Shown: positions 11,144 to 21,168 of the stretch, one piece after another | How positions within the stretch are numbered: the stretch's first letter is position 1 | How the letters are laid out: every line of letters starts with the position of its first letter | Source of the DNA: Pelagibacterales bacterium SAG-MED13 | GTDB lineage: Bacteria; Pseudomonadota; Alphaproteobacteria; Pelagibacterales; Pelagibacteraceae | Assembly: GCA_014654165.1 (NCBI GenBank) | Contig: JACWDK010000002.1 | Location: 1-64,000 of the forward strand | Length of the DNA: 64,000 bases | Reading direction: 5' to 3' | The notes under the pieces: model-generated | What the model was told of the DNA's origin: nothing | Database searches by the model: none | The model's input: only the letters and a program-made list of their open reading frames with translations | Program-made: the position numbers and the translations under genes

Positions 11144-11174
11144 ACACTTTAAATTTAAAAGGAATCGTATATAA

Positions 11175-12257
11175 ATGATTATGGTTCCTATAAAAGAAGC
11201 ACTTACCTTTGATGACGTTACACTTGTACCCAAGTATTCTGAAATTTTACCTGTTGAAGTAGATACAAGCATTAAACTAACAAAAAATCTTAAGCTCAAA
11301 ATACCTCTTTTATCCTCAGCTATGGATACTGTTACTGAAAGTAAAATGGCAATAACTATAGCCAAAGCAGGAGGGATAGGTATTATTCACAGAAATTTAG
11401 ACATTAAAAAACAAATTTTAGAAATAAAAAAAGTTAAAAAGCAAAAACTTTTAGTTGGAGCCGCCGTAGGTGCGGGCCCTAGTGAATTTAAAAGAGCAGA
11501 GGCTATATTAAAAGAAAATATAGACATGGTTGTTGTAGATACGGCTCATGGTCATACTAAAAAAGTTTCAGAGATAATTAAATTTATTAAAAAAAAGAAG
11601 AGTAATAAAACAGCATTATGTGCGGGAAATATCGCAACATCTGCAGCAGCAAAGTTTTTATTAAAATTAGGTGTAGACATCATTAAGGTAGGAATAGGCC
11701 CAGGTTCAATATGCACAACAAGATTAGTAGCTGGTATTGGTGTTCCACAGTTAAGTGCGATCTTAAATGTTAGAAATGGAATCAAAAATAAAAATGTAAA
11801 AATTATTTCTGATGGGGGTATAAAATACTCAGGAGATTTAGCTAAGGCTTTTGCAGCTGGCGCAGATGCAGTAATGATAGGTTCTTTGCTGGCTGGAACA
11901 AAAGAAACACCAGGAAAATTAATTAGAAGAAATGGAAAATTATTTAAGAGTTTTAGAGGAATGGGCTCAGTAGGAGCCATGAACAAAGGATCAGCAGATA
12001 GATACTTTCAATCTAAACAAAAAGATTTATCAAAATATGTACCTGAGGGGGTTGAAGGATTTGTAAAATACAAGGGCAACGTAGATGCTATAATATATAA
12101 ATTAATTGGTGGCCTAAGGTCATCAATGGGTTATTTGGGTTCAAAACAAATTAAATATCTCAGAACAAAACCAGAATTTGTAAAAATCACAAAAGCTGGA
12201 TTTTATGAAAGTATGGTTCATAATGTTGATATAGTTAAAAGTGAAGAAAAATATTAA
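11175..12257 (+). CDS. guaB: Inosine-5'-monophosphate dehydrogenase, apparently lacking the CBS module
   Basis: LTFDDVTLVP, SSAMDTVTESKMAI, GIGPGSICTTRLVAGIGVPQ, GADAVMIGSLLAGTKETPG; only 360 aa. Confidence 0.92.
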   Translation: MIMVPIKEALTFDDVTLVPKYSEILPVEVDTSIKLTKNLKLKIPLLSSAMDTVTESKMAITIAKAGGIGIIHRNLDIKKQILEIKKVKKQKLLVGAAVGAGPSEFKRAEAILKENIDMVVVDTAHGHTKKVSEIIKFIKKKKSNKTALCAGNIATSAAAKFLLKLGVDIIKVGIGPGSICTTRLVAGIGVPQLSAILNVRNGIKNKNVKIISDGGIKYSGDLAKAFAAGADAVMIGSLLAGTKETPGKLIRRNGKLFKSFRGMGSVGAMNKGSADRYFQSKQKDLSKYVPEGVEGFVKYKGNVDAIIYKLIGGLRSSMGYLGSKQIKYLRTKPEFVKITKAGFYESMVHNVDIVKSEEKY

Positions 12258-12694
12258 TGAGCAAAAAATATAAATTTATAATAATTTTTTTTATAACAAT
12301 TAATTTTTTTAATAATTCTATAGCTAATGAGAATTTTTTTAAAGAAGGTATAAAATTATATAAAGATAAAAAATATGATGATGCTAGATTTATGTTTGAA
12401 AGAAGTATTGTTTTTGATCCCAAACATTCAAATTCTTATTTATATTTAGCAAAAATTTATAACCAGGAAAAAAATCAAGAAAAAGAGGAAAAAAATTTAG
12501 AAGCAACCTTATTAATAGAGCCAAGTAATGAAGAGGCAATTTTAATGCTAATGAAAATAGCAATAGAAAAAACTAATTATTCGAAAGTAAAAGAGCTATC
12601 GAAAAATTTTGTCAAAGTTTGCAAAAATCTATGTGATCAAAACAAAAGTATTTTAGAGTCTTTAGCAAACTTAGAACCAAAAAATGAGTCTTGA
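12257..12694 (+). CDS. TPR-repeat exported protein
   Basis: N-terminal hydrophobic signal; TPR-like helices ([39 protein letters not shown]). Confidence 0.6.
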   Translation: MSKKYKFIIIFFITINFFNNSIANENFFKEGIKLYKDKKYDDARFMFERSIVFDPKHSNSYLYLAKIYNQEKNQEKEEKNLEATLLIEPSNEEAILMLMKIAIEKTNYSKVKELSKNFVKVCKNLCDQNKSILESLANLEPKNES

Positions 12695-14246
12695 TCAAAG
12701 TTTAAAAAAAATCTTAATTATAGATTTTGGATCTCAATTTACACAATTGATAGCGAGAAGAATAAGAGAATTAGGAGTTTTTTCAGAGATTGTTAGTCAC
12801 AAAAAAATAAAAAATAAAAATATAAACAATTCTATAAAAGGTATAATTTTATCTGGAGGTCCACTTAATGTCTATGAAATTAAAAGATATTCATTTGATA
12901 GAAAGATTATTCAAAATGGTATTCCAGTTCTAGGAATTTGTTTTGGACACCAGATACTGTCAAAATTGAATGGTGGGAGAGTAAAACAGTCTAAACATAG
13001 AGAATTTGGTTTAGCTAATATATATAAAAAAAATGATAGTTTATTAACTTACAATTTTTTTAAAAAGAAAAATTCACTCAAAGTTTGGATGAGTCATGCT
13101 GATCAAGTTTCAAAAATACCAAAAAATTTTAAAGTGATAGCTTCTAGCCAAAATTCAAAATTCGCAATAGTTGAGAATAAATTAAAAAATTTTTATGGTG
13201 TACAATTTCACCCTGAAGTAACCCACACTGAAAATGGCAAAAAATTAATTAGCAATTTTATTTTTAAAATTTGTAAGATTAAAAAAAACTGGTCATCTAA
13301 AGATCAGAAAATTAAATTGATAAAAGAAGTAAGGGACCAAGTTGGTAATAATAAAGTCATATGCGCTTTATCAGGTGGAGTTGATAGTAGCGTGGTAGCT
13401 CAATTATTAAACAAGGCTATTGGAAAAAAATTATATTGTATTTTTGTTAATACGGGTTTGCTTAGAAAGAATGAGGAAAAACAGGTAATAGAAACTTTTA
13501 AAAAGAAACTAAAGATTAACATTATTTATGTAAATGCTGAAAAAGAATTTTTAATAAGATTAACCAATATTTCTGACCCTGAAAAAAAAAGAAAAATTAT
13601 TGGAAATTTATTTATTAAGATTTTTGAAAGATACGCAAAAAGAATTAAAAACGTTAAGTATTTAGCTCAAGGAACTCTTTACCCAGATTTAATAGAGAGT
13701 AAATCTGTTACAGGAAGTCAAACATCAAAAATTAAGTCACATCATAACGTAGGTGGTTTACCAAAGAATATGAAACTCAAATTGGTAGAACCATTAAAAT
13801 TCTTATTTAAAGATGAAGTGAGAAAATTAGGATTAGAATTAAATTTAAATAAAGAAATTATTTCAAGACATCCCTTTCCAGGACCAGGATTAGCAATTAG
13901 AATGCCGGGTATTATTACAAAAGAAAAAATTAATATTTTAAAAGAAGCTGACTATTATTTTATTAAAGCTTTAAAAGAAGAAGGTTTATATGACAAAATT
14001 TGGCAAGCTTATGCTGCTTTACTTCCTGTCAAAACAGTTGGTGTAATGGGAGACAATCGAACATATGAATACCTATGTTTATTAAGGGCAATAACATCTG
14101 AAGATGGAATGACTGCTGATTTTTATGAGTTTAAAAAATCATTTTCACAAATGATTTCAAATAAAATTGTTAATAGTATTAGAGGTATTAATAGAGTAGT
14201 TTATGATATTACTTCAAAACCTCCAAGCACTATTGAGTTAGAGTAA
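12684..14246 (+). CDS. guaA: GMP synthase (glutamine-hydrolysing)
   Basis: [51 protein letters not shown]. Confidence 0.97.
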   Translation: MSLDQSLKKILIIDFGSQFTQLIARRIRELGVFSEIVSHKKIKNKNINNSIKGIILSGGPLNVYEIKRYSFDRKIIQNGIPVLGICFGHQILSKLNGGRVKQSKHREFGLANIYKKNDSLLTYNFFKKKNSLKVWMSHADQVSKIPKNFKVIASSQNSKFAIVENKLKNFYGVQFHPEVTHTENGKKLISNFIFKICKIKKNWSSKDQKIKLIKEVRDQVGNNKVICALSGGVDSSVVAQLLNKAIGKKLYCIFVNTGLLRKNEEKQVIETFKKKLKINIIYVNAEKEFLIRLTNISDPEKKRKIIGNLFIKIFERYAKRIKNVKYLAQGTLYPDLIESKSVTGSQTSKIKSHHNVGGLPKNMKLKLVEPLKFLFKDEVRKLGLELNLNKEIISRHPFPGPGLAIRMPGIITKEKINILKEADYYFIKALKEEGLYDKIWQAYAALLPVKTVGVMGDNRTYEYLCLLRAITSEDGMTADFYEFKKSFSQMISNKIVNSIRGINRVVYDITSKPPSTIELE

Positions 14247-14247
14247 A

Positions 14248-15027
14248 ATGAATGAAAATATTAAAAAAATTTTAAATAAAAAAAATAATTCTAAACTTGT
14301 CTGTCTCACAGCTTATTCTAAAAACATAGCTTCTATTCTAGATAAATATTGTGATATTATCTTAGTAGGAGACTCTCTTGGTTCAGTTTTATATAATTAT
14401 AAATCTACGAAGAAAGTTACTTTAGATACTATGATTAACCATTCTAAAAGTGTTAGATTAGGAGTGAAGAAATCTTTGATGGTAGTGGACATGCCATATA
14501 ACACATATCGTAATCCTAAAGAGGCCTTAAAAAATGCAAAATTAGTAATGAAACAAACTAAATGTGACGCTATCAAATTAGAAGGTGGTAAAAAAATAGT
14601 TTCTATAGTTAAAAGATTAGTTAAAAATAAAATTCCAGTCTTAGGCCACTTGGGTATTTTACCTCAGACTGATAAGAAATTTACTTTTAAAGGTAAAAAA
14701 TCTTTTGAAAGAAACAGAATTCTTAAAGAAGCACAACAACTTGAAGAGGCAGGAATTTTTTCTATAGTTTTGGAGTGTGTGGAAATAGAATTATCAAAGG
14801 TTATAACTAAAAAACTATCTATTCCAACGATTGGAATTGGTTCTTCGGTAAATTGTGATGGCCAAGTATTAGTAATTGATGATCTGATTGGTCTAACTGA
14901 AAGTAAATTTAGATTTGTAAAAAAATACATCAACATAAAGAAAATAATTGATGGAGCAGTTAAAAAATATAAATCTGAAGTATTAATGAAAAAATTTCCA
15001 AAGACCAAGCATTCTTTCAAAACTTAA
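14248..15027 (+). CDS. panB: 3-methyl-2-oxobutanoate hydroxymethyltransferase
   Basis: LTAYSKNIASILDKYCDIILVGDSLG, VDMPYNTY, AIKLEGG, GHLGILPQ, PTIGIGSS. Confidence 0.9.
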   Translation: MNENIKKILNKKNNSKLVCLTAYSKNIASILDKYCDIILVGDSLGSVLYNYKSTKKVTLDTMINHSKSVRLGVKKSLMVVDMPYNTYRNPKEALKNAKLVMKQTKCDAIKLEGGKKIVSIVKRLVKNKIPVLGHLGILPQTDKKFTFKGKKSFERNRILKEAQQLEEAGIFSIVLECVEIELSKVITKKLSIPTIGIGSSVNCDGQVLVIDDLIGLTESKFRFVKKYINIKKIIDGAVKKYKSEVLMKKFPKTKHSFKT

Positions 15028-15032
15028 AACAA

Positions 15033-16514
15033 TTACCCCATTGTGAATGGATCTTTTAAGGGCTTATTAGATGAATTGTACCATGTTGTTTTTACTCGAG
15101 TATATTCTTTAATAGACTCCATACCTGCTTCTTTGCCATAACCACTATCTTTTATACCACCAAAGGGCGCCATAGGAGATATAAGTCTATAGGTATTTAT
15201 GAAAACAATTCCTGCTCTTATAGCATTAGAAACACGATGTCCTCTTGCAAAGTTAGAAGTATAAACTCCAGATGACAATCCATATTTATTGTCATTCATT
15301 TGTTTAATCACTTCTTCTTCTTCATTAAATTTCATTACAGATAATATTGGACCAAATAACTCATTTTCTGCCACAGGAAGATTATGATTTTCACATTCAA
15401 TTATAGTTGCAGGAAAATAATAACCTTTATTTGAAACAGAGGATCTCTCACCACCACATCTTACTTTTCCACCTTGTTCTATAGTGGCTTTAATATTTTT
15501 TTCTATGTTCTCTAGTTGTTTAAAACTATTTAATGGCCCCATTTGAGTGTCATTTTCCATTGGACTACCTAATTTTATATTTTTTGCTTTATTAATTAAT
15601 TTGTTTAAAAATTCATCATAAATTGAATTTTGTAAATAAAGCCTTGAGCCTGCAATACAACTTTGTCCACTAGCTCCAAATATTCCTGCTGTAATACCAT
15701 TTAAAGCATTTTCTTGGTCAGCGTCTTCAAAAACAACTACTGGACTTTTTCCACCTAACTCTAAGCTTACTTGAGACAAATTTTCTGCTGAATTTTTTAC
15801 AATATGTTTTGCTGTTTCAGGGCCACCAGTGAAAGCAATTCTTTCCACAAGATTATGTGTAGTTAGTGCTTTACCACAAGGCTCTCCTAATCCGGTAATT
15901 ATATTAATTACTCCTTTGGGTATTCCAGTTTTTTCTATTAATTTTGCAAATTCTAAAAGGGTTACTGGCGCAAGTTCTGATGCTTTTATTACCACTGTAT
16001 TACCCATTGCGAGCGCAGGAGCAAGCTTTACAGCGGTCAATAGCATTTGAGAATTCCAAGGAATTATTGCTGCTACAACACCAATTGGTATTCTTGTTGT
16101 AGTAACCTGCATGTCAGGTTTATCAATTGGAACTACAGTCCCCTCAACTTTGTCAGCCAGTCCAGCAAAATAATCATAATATTCTGCAATATAATTAGCC
16201 TGGGTTTTTGTTTCTCTATAAATTTTTCCAGTATCTATAGTTTCTATTTTACCTAGATGCTCTGCATTTTTTCTTAGTTGATCTGCAATTAATCTTAAGT
16301 ATTTTGCTCTATCTCTTGGATGAAGTATAGACCAACTATTTTCAAAAGCTTTTTGCGCTGATTGTACTGCTTTATCTACATCTTTTTCATTAGCTTCAGG
16401 AACTGAAGCCCACACCTCATTGTTTTCTGGGTTAAGAGTTTGTATTTTCTTACCCGATGAGGAGTCTACCCATTCACCATTTATATACATTTTAAAATTT
16501 TGAATTTTTGGCAT
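15033..16514 (-). CDS. Aldehyde dehydrogenase family protein
   Basis: IPWNSQMLLTAVKLAPALAMGNTVVIKASELAP, FTGGPETA, LELGGKSPVVVFEDAD, GASGQSCIAGSR. Confidence 0.92.
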   Translation of the reverse strand: MPKIQNFKMYINGEWVDSSSGKKIQTLNPENNEVWASVPEANEKDVDKAVQSAQKAFENSWSILHPRDRAKYLRLIADQLRKNAEHLGKIETIDTGKIYRETKTQANYIAEYYDYFAGLADKVEGTVVPIDKPDMQVTTTRIPIGVVAAIIPWNSQMLLTAVKLAPALAMGNTVVIKASELAPVTLLEFAKLIEKTGIPKGVINIITGLGEPCGKALTTHNLVERIAFTGGPETAKHIVKNSAENLSQVSLELGGKSPVVVFEDADQENALNGITAGIFGASGQSCIAGSRLYLQNSIYDEFLNKLINKAKNIKLGSPMENDTQMGPLNSFKQLENIEKNIKATIEQGGKVRCGGERSSVSNKGYYFPATIIECENHNLPVAENELFGPILSVMKFNEEEEVIKQMNDNKYGLSSGVYTSNFARGHRVSNAIRAGIVFINTYRLISPMAPFGGIKDSGYGKEAGMESIKEYTRVKTTWYNSSNKPLKDPFTMG

Positions 16515-17297
16515 TTAATTATTAATAAAATTCTTGATATTTATATTAACATCATCTGCACACTCTATACTACAAAGATGTTTTCCATTTTTAATTTCAA
16601 TAAAAATTGAATTAGGTAAGTCTTTAGCTAATTCTTTAGACATTTTTGGAGTAGATCCAGGGTCATTAGATCCAGTCATAACTAAAGTCTTTGAAGTAAT
16701 ATTTTTGATTATTAATGAATTATCGTTGTAATTAGCAAATAATTCGTAAGCTTTAAGAAAGTTTTTATGATCCTTGGGTTCTTTAGTTAGTATTTTCATG
16801 AACAAATCGTAAGTCGAAGGATTGCTTTCTAGATAATTGTCACTAAACCATCTTTTTAGTGCTTGTTTTGATATTGGTTTATTTAGTTTAGCTTGGTTAT
16901 ATCTATCTAAAACTAGTGCTCTTTCAGCCTCAGATCTCTTATAAGTTGCCCCGATTAATATAAGTTTATTAACTTTATCTTGGTATTTTGAGGCAAAGTC
17001 TAAGGCTATTAGAGATCCAAGAGAGAAACCAACAAGATTAATCTTTTCTACTTGAAGATTATTTAGAATTTCATCAAGCTGTTTCGAAAAATCATTGAGA
17101 GTTAACTTTTCTTTTTTGCAAGGTGTTTTTCCATGACCTAACAAATCATATGTAATTATAGAGAATTCATTTAATTTACTAATTTGTGATTGCCACATTT
17201 GATGATCAAGACCAACTCCATGAATAAAAACCAAAGGAGTAGTACCTTTTTTTATAAAAAAATAGTGATTTTGATTTGAATCAAAATTATCAGACAT
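16515..17297 (-). CDS. Alpha/beta hydrolase (enol-lactonase/RutD-like)
   Basis: VFIHGVGLDHQMW, nucleophile elbow GFSLGS, GKHLCSIE catalytic His region. Confidence 0.8.
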   Translation of the reverse strand: MSDNFDSNQNHYFFIKKGTTPLVFIHGVGLDHQMWQSQISKLNEFSIITYDLLGHGKTPCKKEKLTLNDFSKQLDEILNNLQVEKINLVGFSLGSLIALDFASKYQDKVNKLILIGATYKRSEAERALVLDRYNQAKLNKPISKQALKRWFSDNYLESNPSTYDLFMKILTKEPKDHKNFLKAYELFANYNDNSLIIKNITSKTLVMTGSNDPGSTPKMSKELAKDLPNSIFIEIKNGKHLCSIECADDVNINIKNFINN

Positions 17298-17301
17298 TGA
17301 A

Positions 17302-17889
17302 CTATTTTGGATCTAAACCCATTTCTTTCATATCCTGATATCGATCTCCAGTCCTAGCATGTGCTCTTCCACTTGAAGCACCTCCTATTGCAATTACTAT
17401 TTCATCATCAAATGGTGCATCATGAATTGTAAACTCATGAGTTAGATAATAAGGTCTTAAACCTGAGTCAGTTTTATGCATCATAGGTATAGATATTTTA
17501 GAGCCTGCAGGAACTCTTGTGTTTGTAAAACTTAAATAAGATGTTCCACCAACAGCATCTCTAAATTTATTTCCAAATCTTAAGGTATGAATGAATGCTG
17601 ATGCATGTTCTATTTCACCATTTAAACCAACAGTTCCTGCTTTACCATAAGCCAAAATTTTTTCTGTTGATCCAATTTCCTTTATTAATTCTGGAACTAA
17701 AATATCACCAAGTTTTGGAGCCAAATCTAAAATAATTGGTTTTAAATCTTCTACAAAACCTTTTCCAGCCCAAGGATTTTTGAACACAGTAGCTACTGAT
17801 ACTAATAAGACCGGTTCTTTAGCTTTTTTTCCACCCTCTATGAAAGTTTTGTCAACAAACTTTGTAAACTTTCTAACTTCTAAATCCAT
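17302..17889 (-). CDS. AA_synth (DUF1185) family protein
   Basis: FKNPWAGKGFVEDL, AYGKAGTVGLNGEIEHASAFIHTLRFGNKFRDAVGG, GGASSGRAHARTGDR. Confidence 0.75.
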   Translation of the reverse strand: MDLEVRKFTKFVDKTFIEGGKKAKEPVLLVSVATVFKNPWAGKGFVEDLKPIILDLAPKLGDILVPELIKEIGSTEKILAYGKAGTVGLNGEIEHASAFIHTLRFGNKFRDAVGGTSYLSFTNTRVPAGSKISIPMMHKTDSGLRPYYLTHEFTIHDAPFDDEIVIAIGGASSGRAHARTGDRYQDMKEMGLDPK

Positions 17890-19055
17890 TAACTTGCTTT
17901 TTCTATATTAGAAGAGTCTAAATTAATTTTTGGAATTACCTCGTCATTAAATAATTTGATACTTCTCATACAAGCTTTATGATCTATACCGGGGAAGTTA
18001 GACCAAACTTGTAGATTTTGTAAATTTAATTCAGATTTTAATTCATTAATCTTATTAACAACATACTCAGGAGTACCAAATAATAAATTTCTTTTATGAA
18101 GAAAATCATAGTTGAGTAAATCCAATTTATGTTTTGTCTCAGGAAGTTCTTCGCCAGGATCCATGTGATTTCCTAAGCCTCTCCAATGACAAACCCATTT
18201 CATATAATTAATGATATGTTCTCCAGCCATTTTTTCTGCTTCTTCCATAGTTTCAGCAACAAACATATCTCTTACTAAAGATATACCTTCTCCTAATGGA
18301 ACATCTCTATTTTCCGCTTTTGATTTTGCTTCTCTATAAATTTCAAATCTTTTTTTTAAAGCTTTAACAGTTGGTATCCACATAATTGTGTTTAAACCAT
18401 TTTGTGCAGCCCACTCAATTGATCTAGCGCCATCAACAACTTGCCAAATAGGAGGATGCGGTGATTGTTTTGGTTTTGGAACAATACTTATTTTTTTTAT
18501 TTCATTTGTTTTTGTATCTAAAAACTTTTCACTTGGCGGACTCATATCATGTTGCCAAACAAAGTTTGGTGATGGATAAGTATAAAATTCACCTTCGTGA
18601 CTAAAAAACTCTTCTGTCCAAGCTTTTTTCATGATTGTTAAAGATTCTTCGAATAGTCTGAAATTTTTAGCTTGATCTTTAAGATCTGCTTCTTTATTCA
18701 TATTTATTGCTTCTCTTCCATAAATCCCTCGGCCAATACCCACATCAACTCTACCACCAGATAATTGATCCAGTAAAGCTATGTCTTCTGCTAATCTTAT
18801 TGGATTATGAAATGTAATGACATTACAGGCTTGACCAATTCTTATTTGTTTAGTTCTAGCTGCTGCATCAACACCCATCATTAAAGGATTTGTACAAGAC
18901 TCCATTCCTTCATGGTTAAAATGATGCTCAGTATACCAAATTGACTCCCAATTATTTTCATCACAAAAAGTTGTGATTTCTTTAGTTTCATCAAGTAGTT
19001 GATTATATGGCTTGTGATTCCAATTCGTTGTGTTGCAAAAATATCCAAATTTCAT
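17889..19055 (-). CDS. LLM-class flavin-dependent monooxygenase/oxidoreductase
   Basis: WESIWYTEHHFNHEG, CNVITFHNPIRLAEDIALLDQLSGGRVDVGIGRG; luciferase-like fold. Confidence 0.88.
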   Translation of the reverse strand: MKFGYFCNTTNWNHKPYNQLLDETKEITTFCDENNWESIWYTEHHFNHEGMESCTNPLMMGVDAAARTKQIRIGQACNVITFHNPIRLAEDIALLDQLSGGRVDVGIGRGIYGREAINMNKEADLKDQAKNFRLFEESLTIMKKAWTEEFFSHEGEFYTYPSPNFVWQHDMSPPSEKFLDTKTNEIKKISIVPKPKQSPHPPIWQVVDGARSIEWAAQNGLNTIMWIPTVKALKKRFEIYREAKSKAENRDVPLGEGISLVRDMFVAETMEEAEKMAGEHIINYMKWVCHWRGLGNHMDPGEELPETKHKLDLLNYDFLHKRNLLFGTPEYVVNKINELKSELNLQNLQVWSNFPGIDHKACMRSIKLFNDEVIPKINLDSSNIEKAS

Positions 19056-19141
19056 TCGAACCTCCTTAAATAATTAAATCTAAGACGATTGATCCCACTT
19101 TCGTATTTTGTAAATATCGACGAGTTATGTATCGCTCAACA

Positions 19142-19170
19142 TTGACTGTAATTTAACTAGACTATTTAAT
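19142..19170 (+). promoter_or_regulatory. Sigma70-like promoter
   Basis: TTGACT - 17 nt - TTTAAT, 26 bp upstream of the 19196 ATG in a divergent intergenic region. Confidence 0.45.
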
Positions 19171-19195
19171 CAATATATATTTAATCAACAATTAA

Positions 19196-19939
19196 ATGAA
19201 ACTAACTAAAATAGAGCCAAAATTTATTGAAAAACATAACCCAAGGATAGGATTAATAACCTTAGCAAGTGACTTTAGGATTGAAAAAGATTTTAACAAT
19301 ATAATTTATGGTAAAGACATAGATTTATTTTGTAATAGAATTCAAAGTTATAATCCCTTAACAAATGAAACATTAAAAAAAATTGCGGATGATATTCCTG
19401 AAGTTGTTAAGAATATCTTACCTGATCAAAAAATTGATTGTATAGCTTATGGATGTACTTCAGGAACAATTGCTGCAGGATATGCATCTATTTATGAAAA
19501 AGTTAATTTAACAAAACCAAATACAAAAGTTACAACACCAATTACATCTGCAATTAATGCATTAAAAGCACTTAAGATAAATAAATTATCTATATTCACA
19601 CCTTATACAGATGAAATAAATCAGTCAGTAATTAATTATTTTAAAAAAGAAAATATAGAAATCTCTGGACTAACTTATTTTGATATAGCCTCAGATTTAG
19701 ATATAGGAAAAGTTAATCCAGATCATTTATTTGATGTTTTAAGTAAAATAGATTTGTTAAATAGTGATGCATTGTTTGTTTCATGTACTGCGTTACCCGT
19801 GTTATCAATTATTAAAGATTTAGAAAAAAAAATGAGTAAAATTGTTTTATCAAGCAATCAAACTTTAATTTGGGACACACTCAAACAGATTGATTTTAAA
19901 AGTAAAGTTGAAGGCTATGGTGAATTATTTAATAATTAG
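19196..19939 (+). CDS. Asp/Glu racemase superfamily, maleate isomerase/AMDase-like
   Basis: Paired cysteine motifs YGCTSGTIAAG and VSCTALPVL. Confidence 0.7.
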   Translation: MKLTKIEPKFIEKHNPRIGLITLASDFRIEKDFNNIIYGKDIDLFCNRIQSYNPLTNETLKKIADDIPEVVKNILPDQKIDCIAYGCTSGTIAAGYASIYEKVNLTKPNTKVTTPITSAINALKALKINKLSIFTPYTDEINQSVINYFKKENIEISGLTYFDIASDLDIGKVNPDHLFDVLSKIDLLNSDALFVSCTALPVLSIIKDLEKKMSKIVLSSNQTLIWDTLKQIDFKSKVEGYGELFNN

Positions 19940-19942
19940 ATT

Positions 19943-21112
19943 ATGAATTTTACTAGTGAAGAATACAAATCAAGATTAAAAAAAGTCCAAGCTTTAATGC
20001 AGAAAAAAGGTATTGAACTTTTAATCTCACAAGATCCATCTAATATGAATTATTTAACAGGTTATGATGCTTGGTCATTTTATTATGCTCAATGTGTAAT
20101 AGTACATGTAAACGCCGATGAACCAATTTGTTTTGTTAGAAATCAAGATGCAGGAGGCGCATATATAAAAACCTATCTAAAAGATGAAAATATAATTAAG
20201 TATCATGAAAAATATATTCATACATGGCCGTTACACCCTTACGATGCTTTAGTAGATCTTATTAAAGAAAGAAAGTGGGACAAACTCTCAGTAGGACTAG
20301 AAATGGATAGTCATTATTTCACAGCTTATTGTTATGAGAAAATTAAAAAAGGATTACCAAATGCAAAAATTTTGGATTGTGAGCGGTTAGTAAATTGGAT
20401 TAGAGTTGTAAAATCTGATGCAGAAATAAAATTTATGAAAGCTGCATCTCAAATTTCTCAACTAGGAATGAAAAAAGCTTTTGAAGTTATTAGTCCAGGA
20501 GTAAGACAATGCGATGCAGTTTCAGAAATTTATACTACATTAATAAAAGGAACTCCTGATTTTGGAGGAGACTATTCATCAATAGTTCCAATGATACCAA
20601 CTGGAAGAGGTACATCTGCTTCACATTTAACATGGTCAGAGGATAAATTTGTAGAAGGAGAAGCTACAATTATTGAATTATCAGGAGTTAATAAAAAATA
20701 TCACTGTCCTATGGCTCGTACAGTTTTACTTGGGACACCAGATAAAAAAAAAATTGATACTATGAGTAAGACTAATGAAGCTCTCCAAGCAGGAATAGAT
20801 CTGGTTAAAGCAGGAAATACTGCTGATGACGTTGCTCAAGCTTTTTGGAAAGTGTTAGACAAGTATGGAATAGAAAAAACTTCAAGAACTGGATATTCCA
20901 TTGGCATAGGATATCCACCTGATTGGGGTGAGCATACTTTAAATATTTCTAAAGGAGATATGACAGTTTTACAACCCAATATTACTTTTCATATGATTGC
21001 AGTGATGCAATTTGGAAATTGGGGCGTTGAAGCATCTGAAGCAATTAGAGTTACAGATAAGGGTTATGAATTATTTTGTAACTTTTCTAAAGAACTTCAT
21101 GTTAAAAGCTAG
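19943..21112 (+). CDS. M24 metallopeptidase family (Xaa-Pro aminopeptidase/ectoine hydrolase DoeA-like)
   Basis: KKGIELLISQDPSNMNYLTGYDAWSFY; M24 fold motifs, DoeA-like N-terminus. Confidence 0.75.
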   Translation: MNFTSEEYKSRLKKVQALMQKKGIELLISQDPSNMNYLTGYDAWSFYYAQCVIVHVNADEPICFVRNQDAGGAYIKTYLKDENIIKYHEKYIHTWPLHPYDALVDLIKERKWDKLSVGLEMDSHYFTAYCYEKIKKGLPNAKILDCERLVNWIRVVKSDAEIKFMKAASQISQLGMKKAFEVISPGVRQCDAVSEIYTTLIKGTPDFGGDYSSIVPMIPTGRGTSASHLTWSEDKFVEGEATIIELSGVNKKYHCPMARTVLLGTPDKKKIDTMSKTNEALQAGIDLVKAGNTADDVAQAFWKVLDKYGIEKTSRTGYSIGIGYPPDWGEHTLNISKGDMTVLQPNITFHMIAVMQFGNWGVEASEAIRVTDKGYELFCNFSKELHVKS

Positions 21113-21168
21113 TTATTAGGGGTTGATATTTACACTTACAAATGTTTTAAATTCATAATTTTATTTCA

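Noticed and set aside
11552-11986. 144-aa minus-strand ORF inside guaB
   Set aside because: Antisense to a well-conserved gene; composition mirrors the sense codon bias and no family motif is evident.
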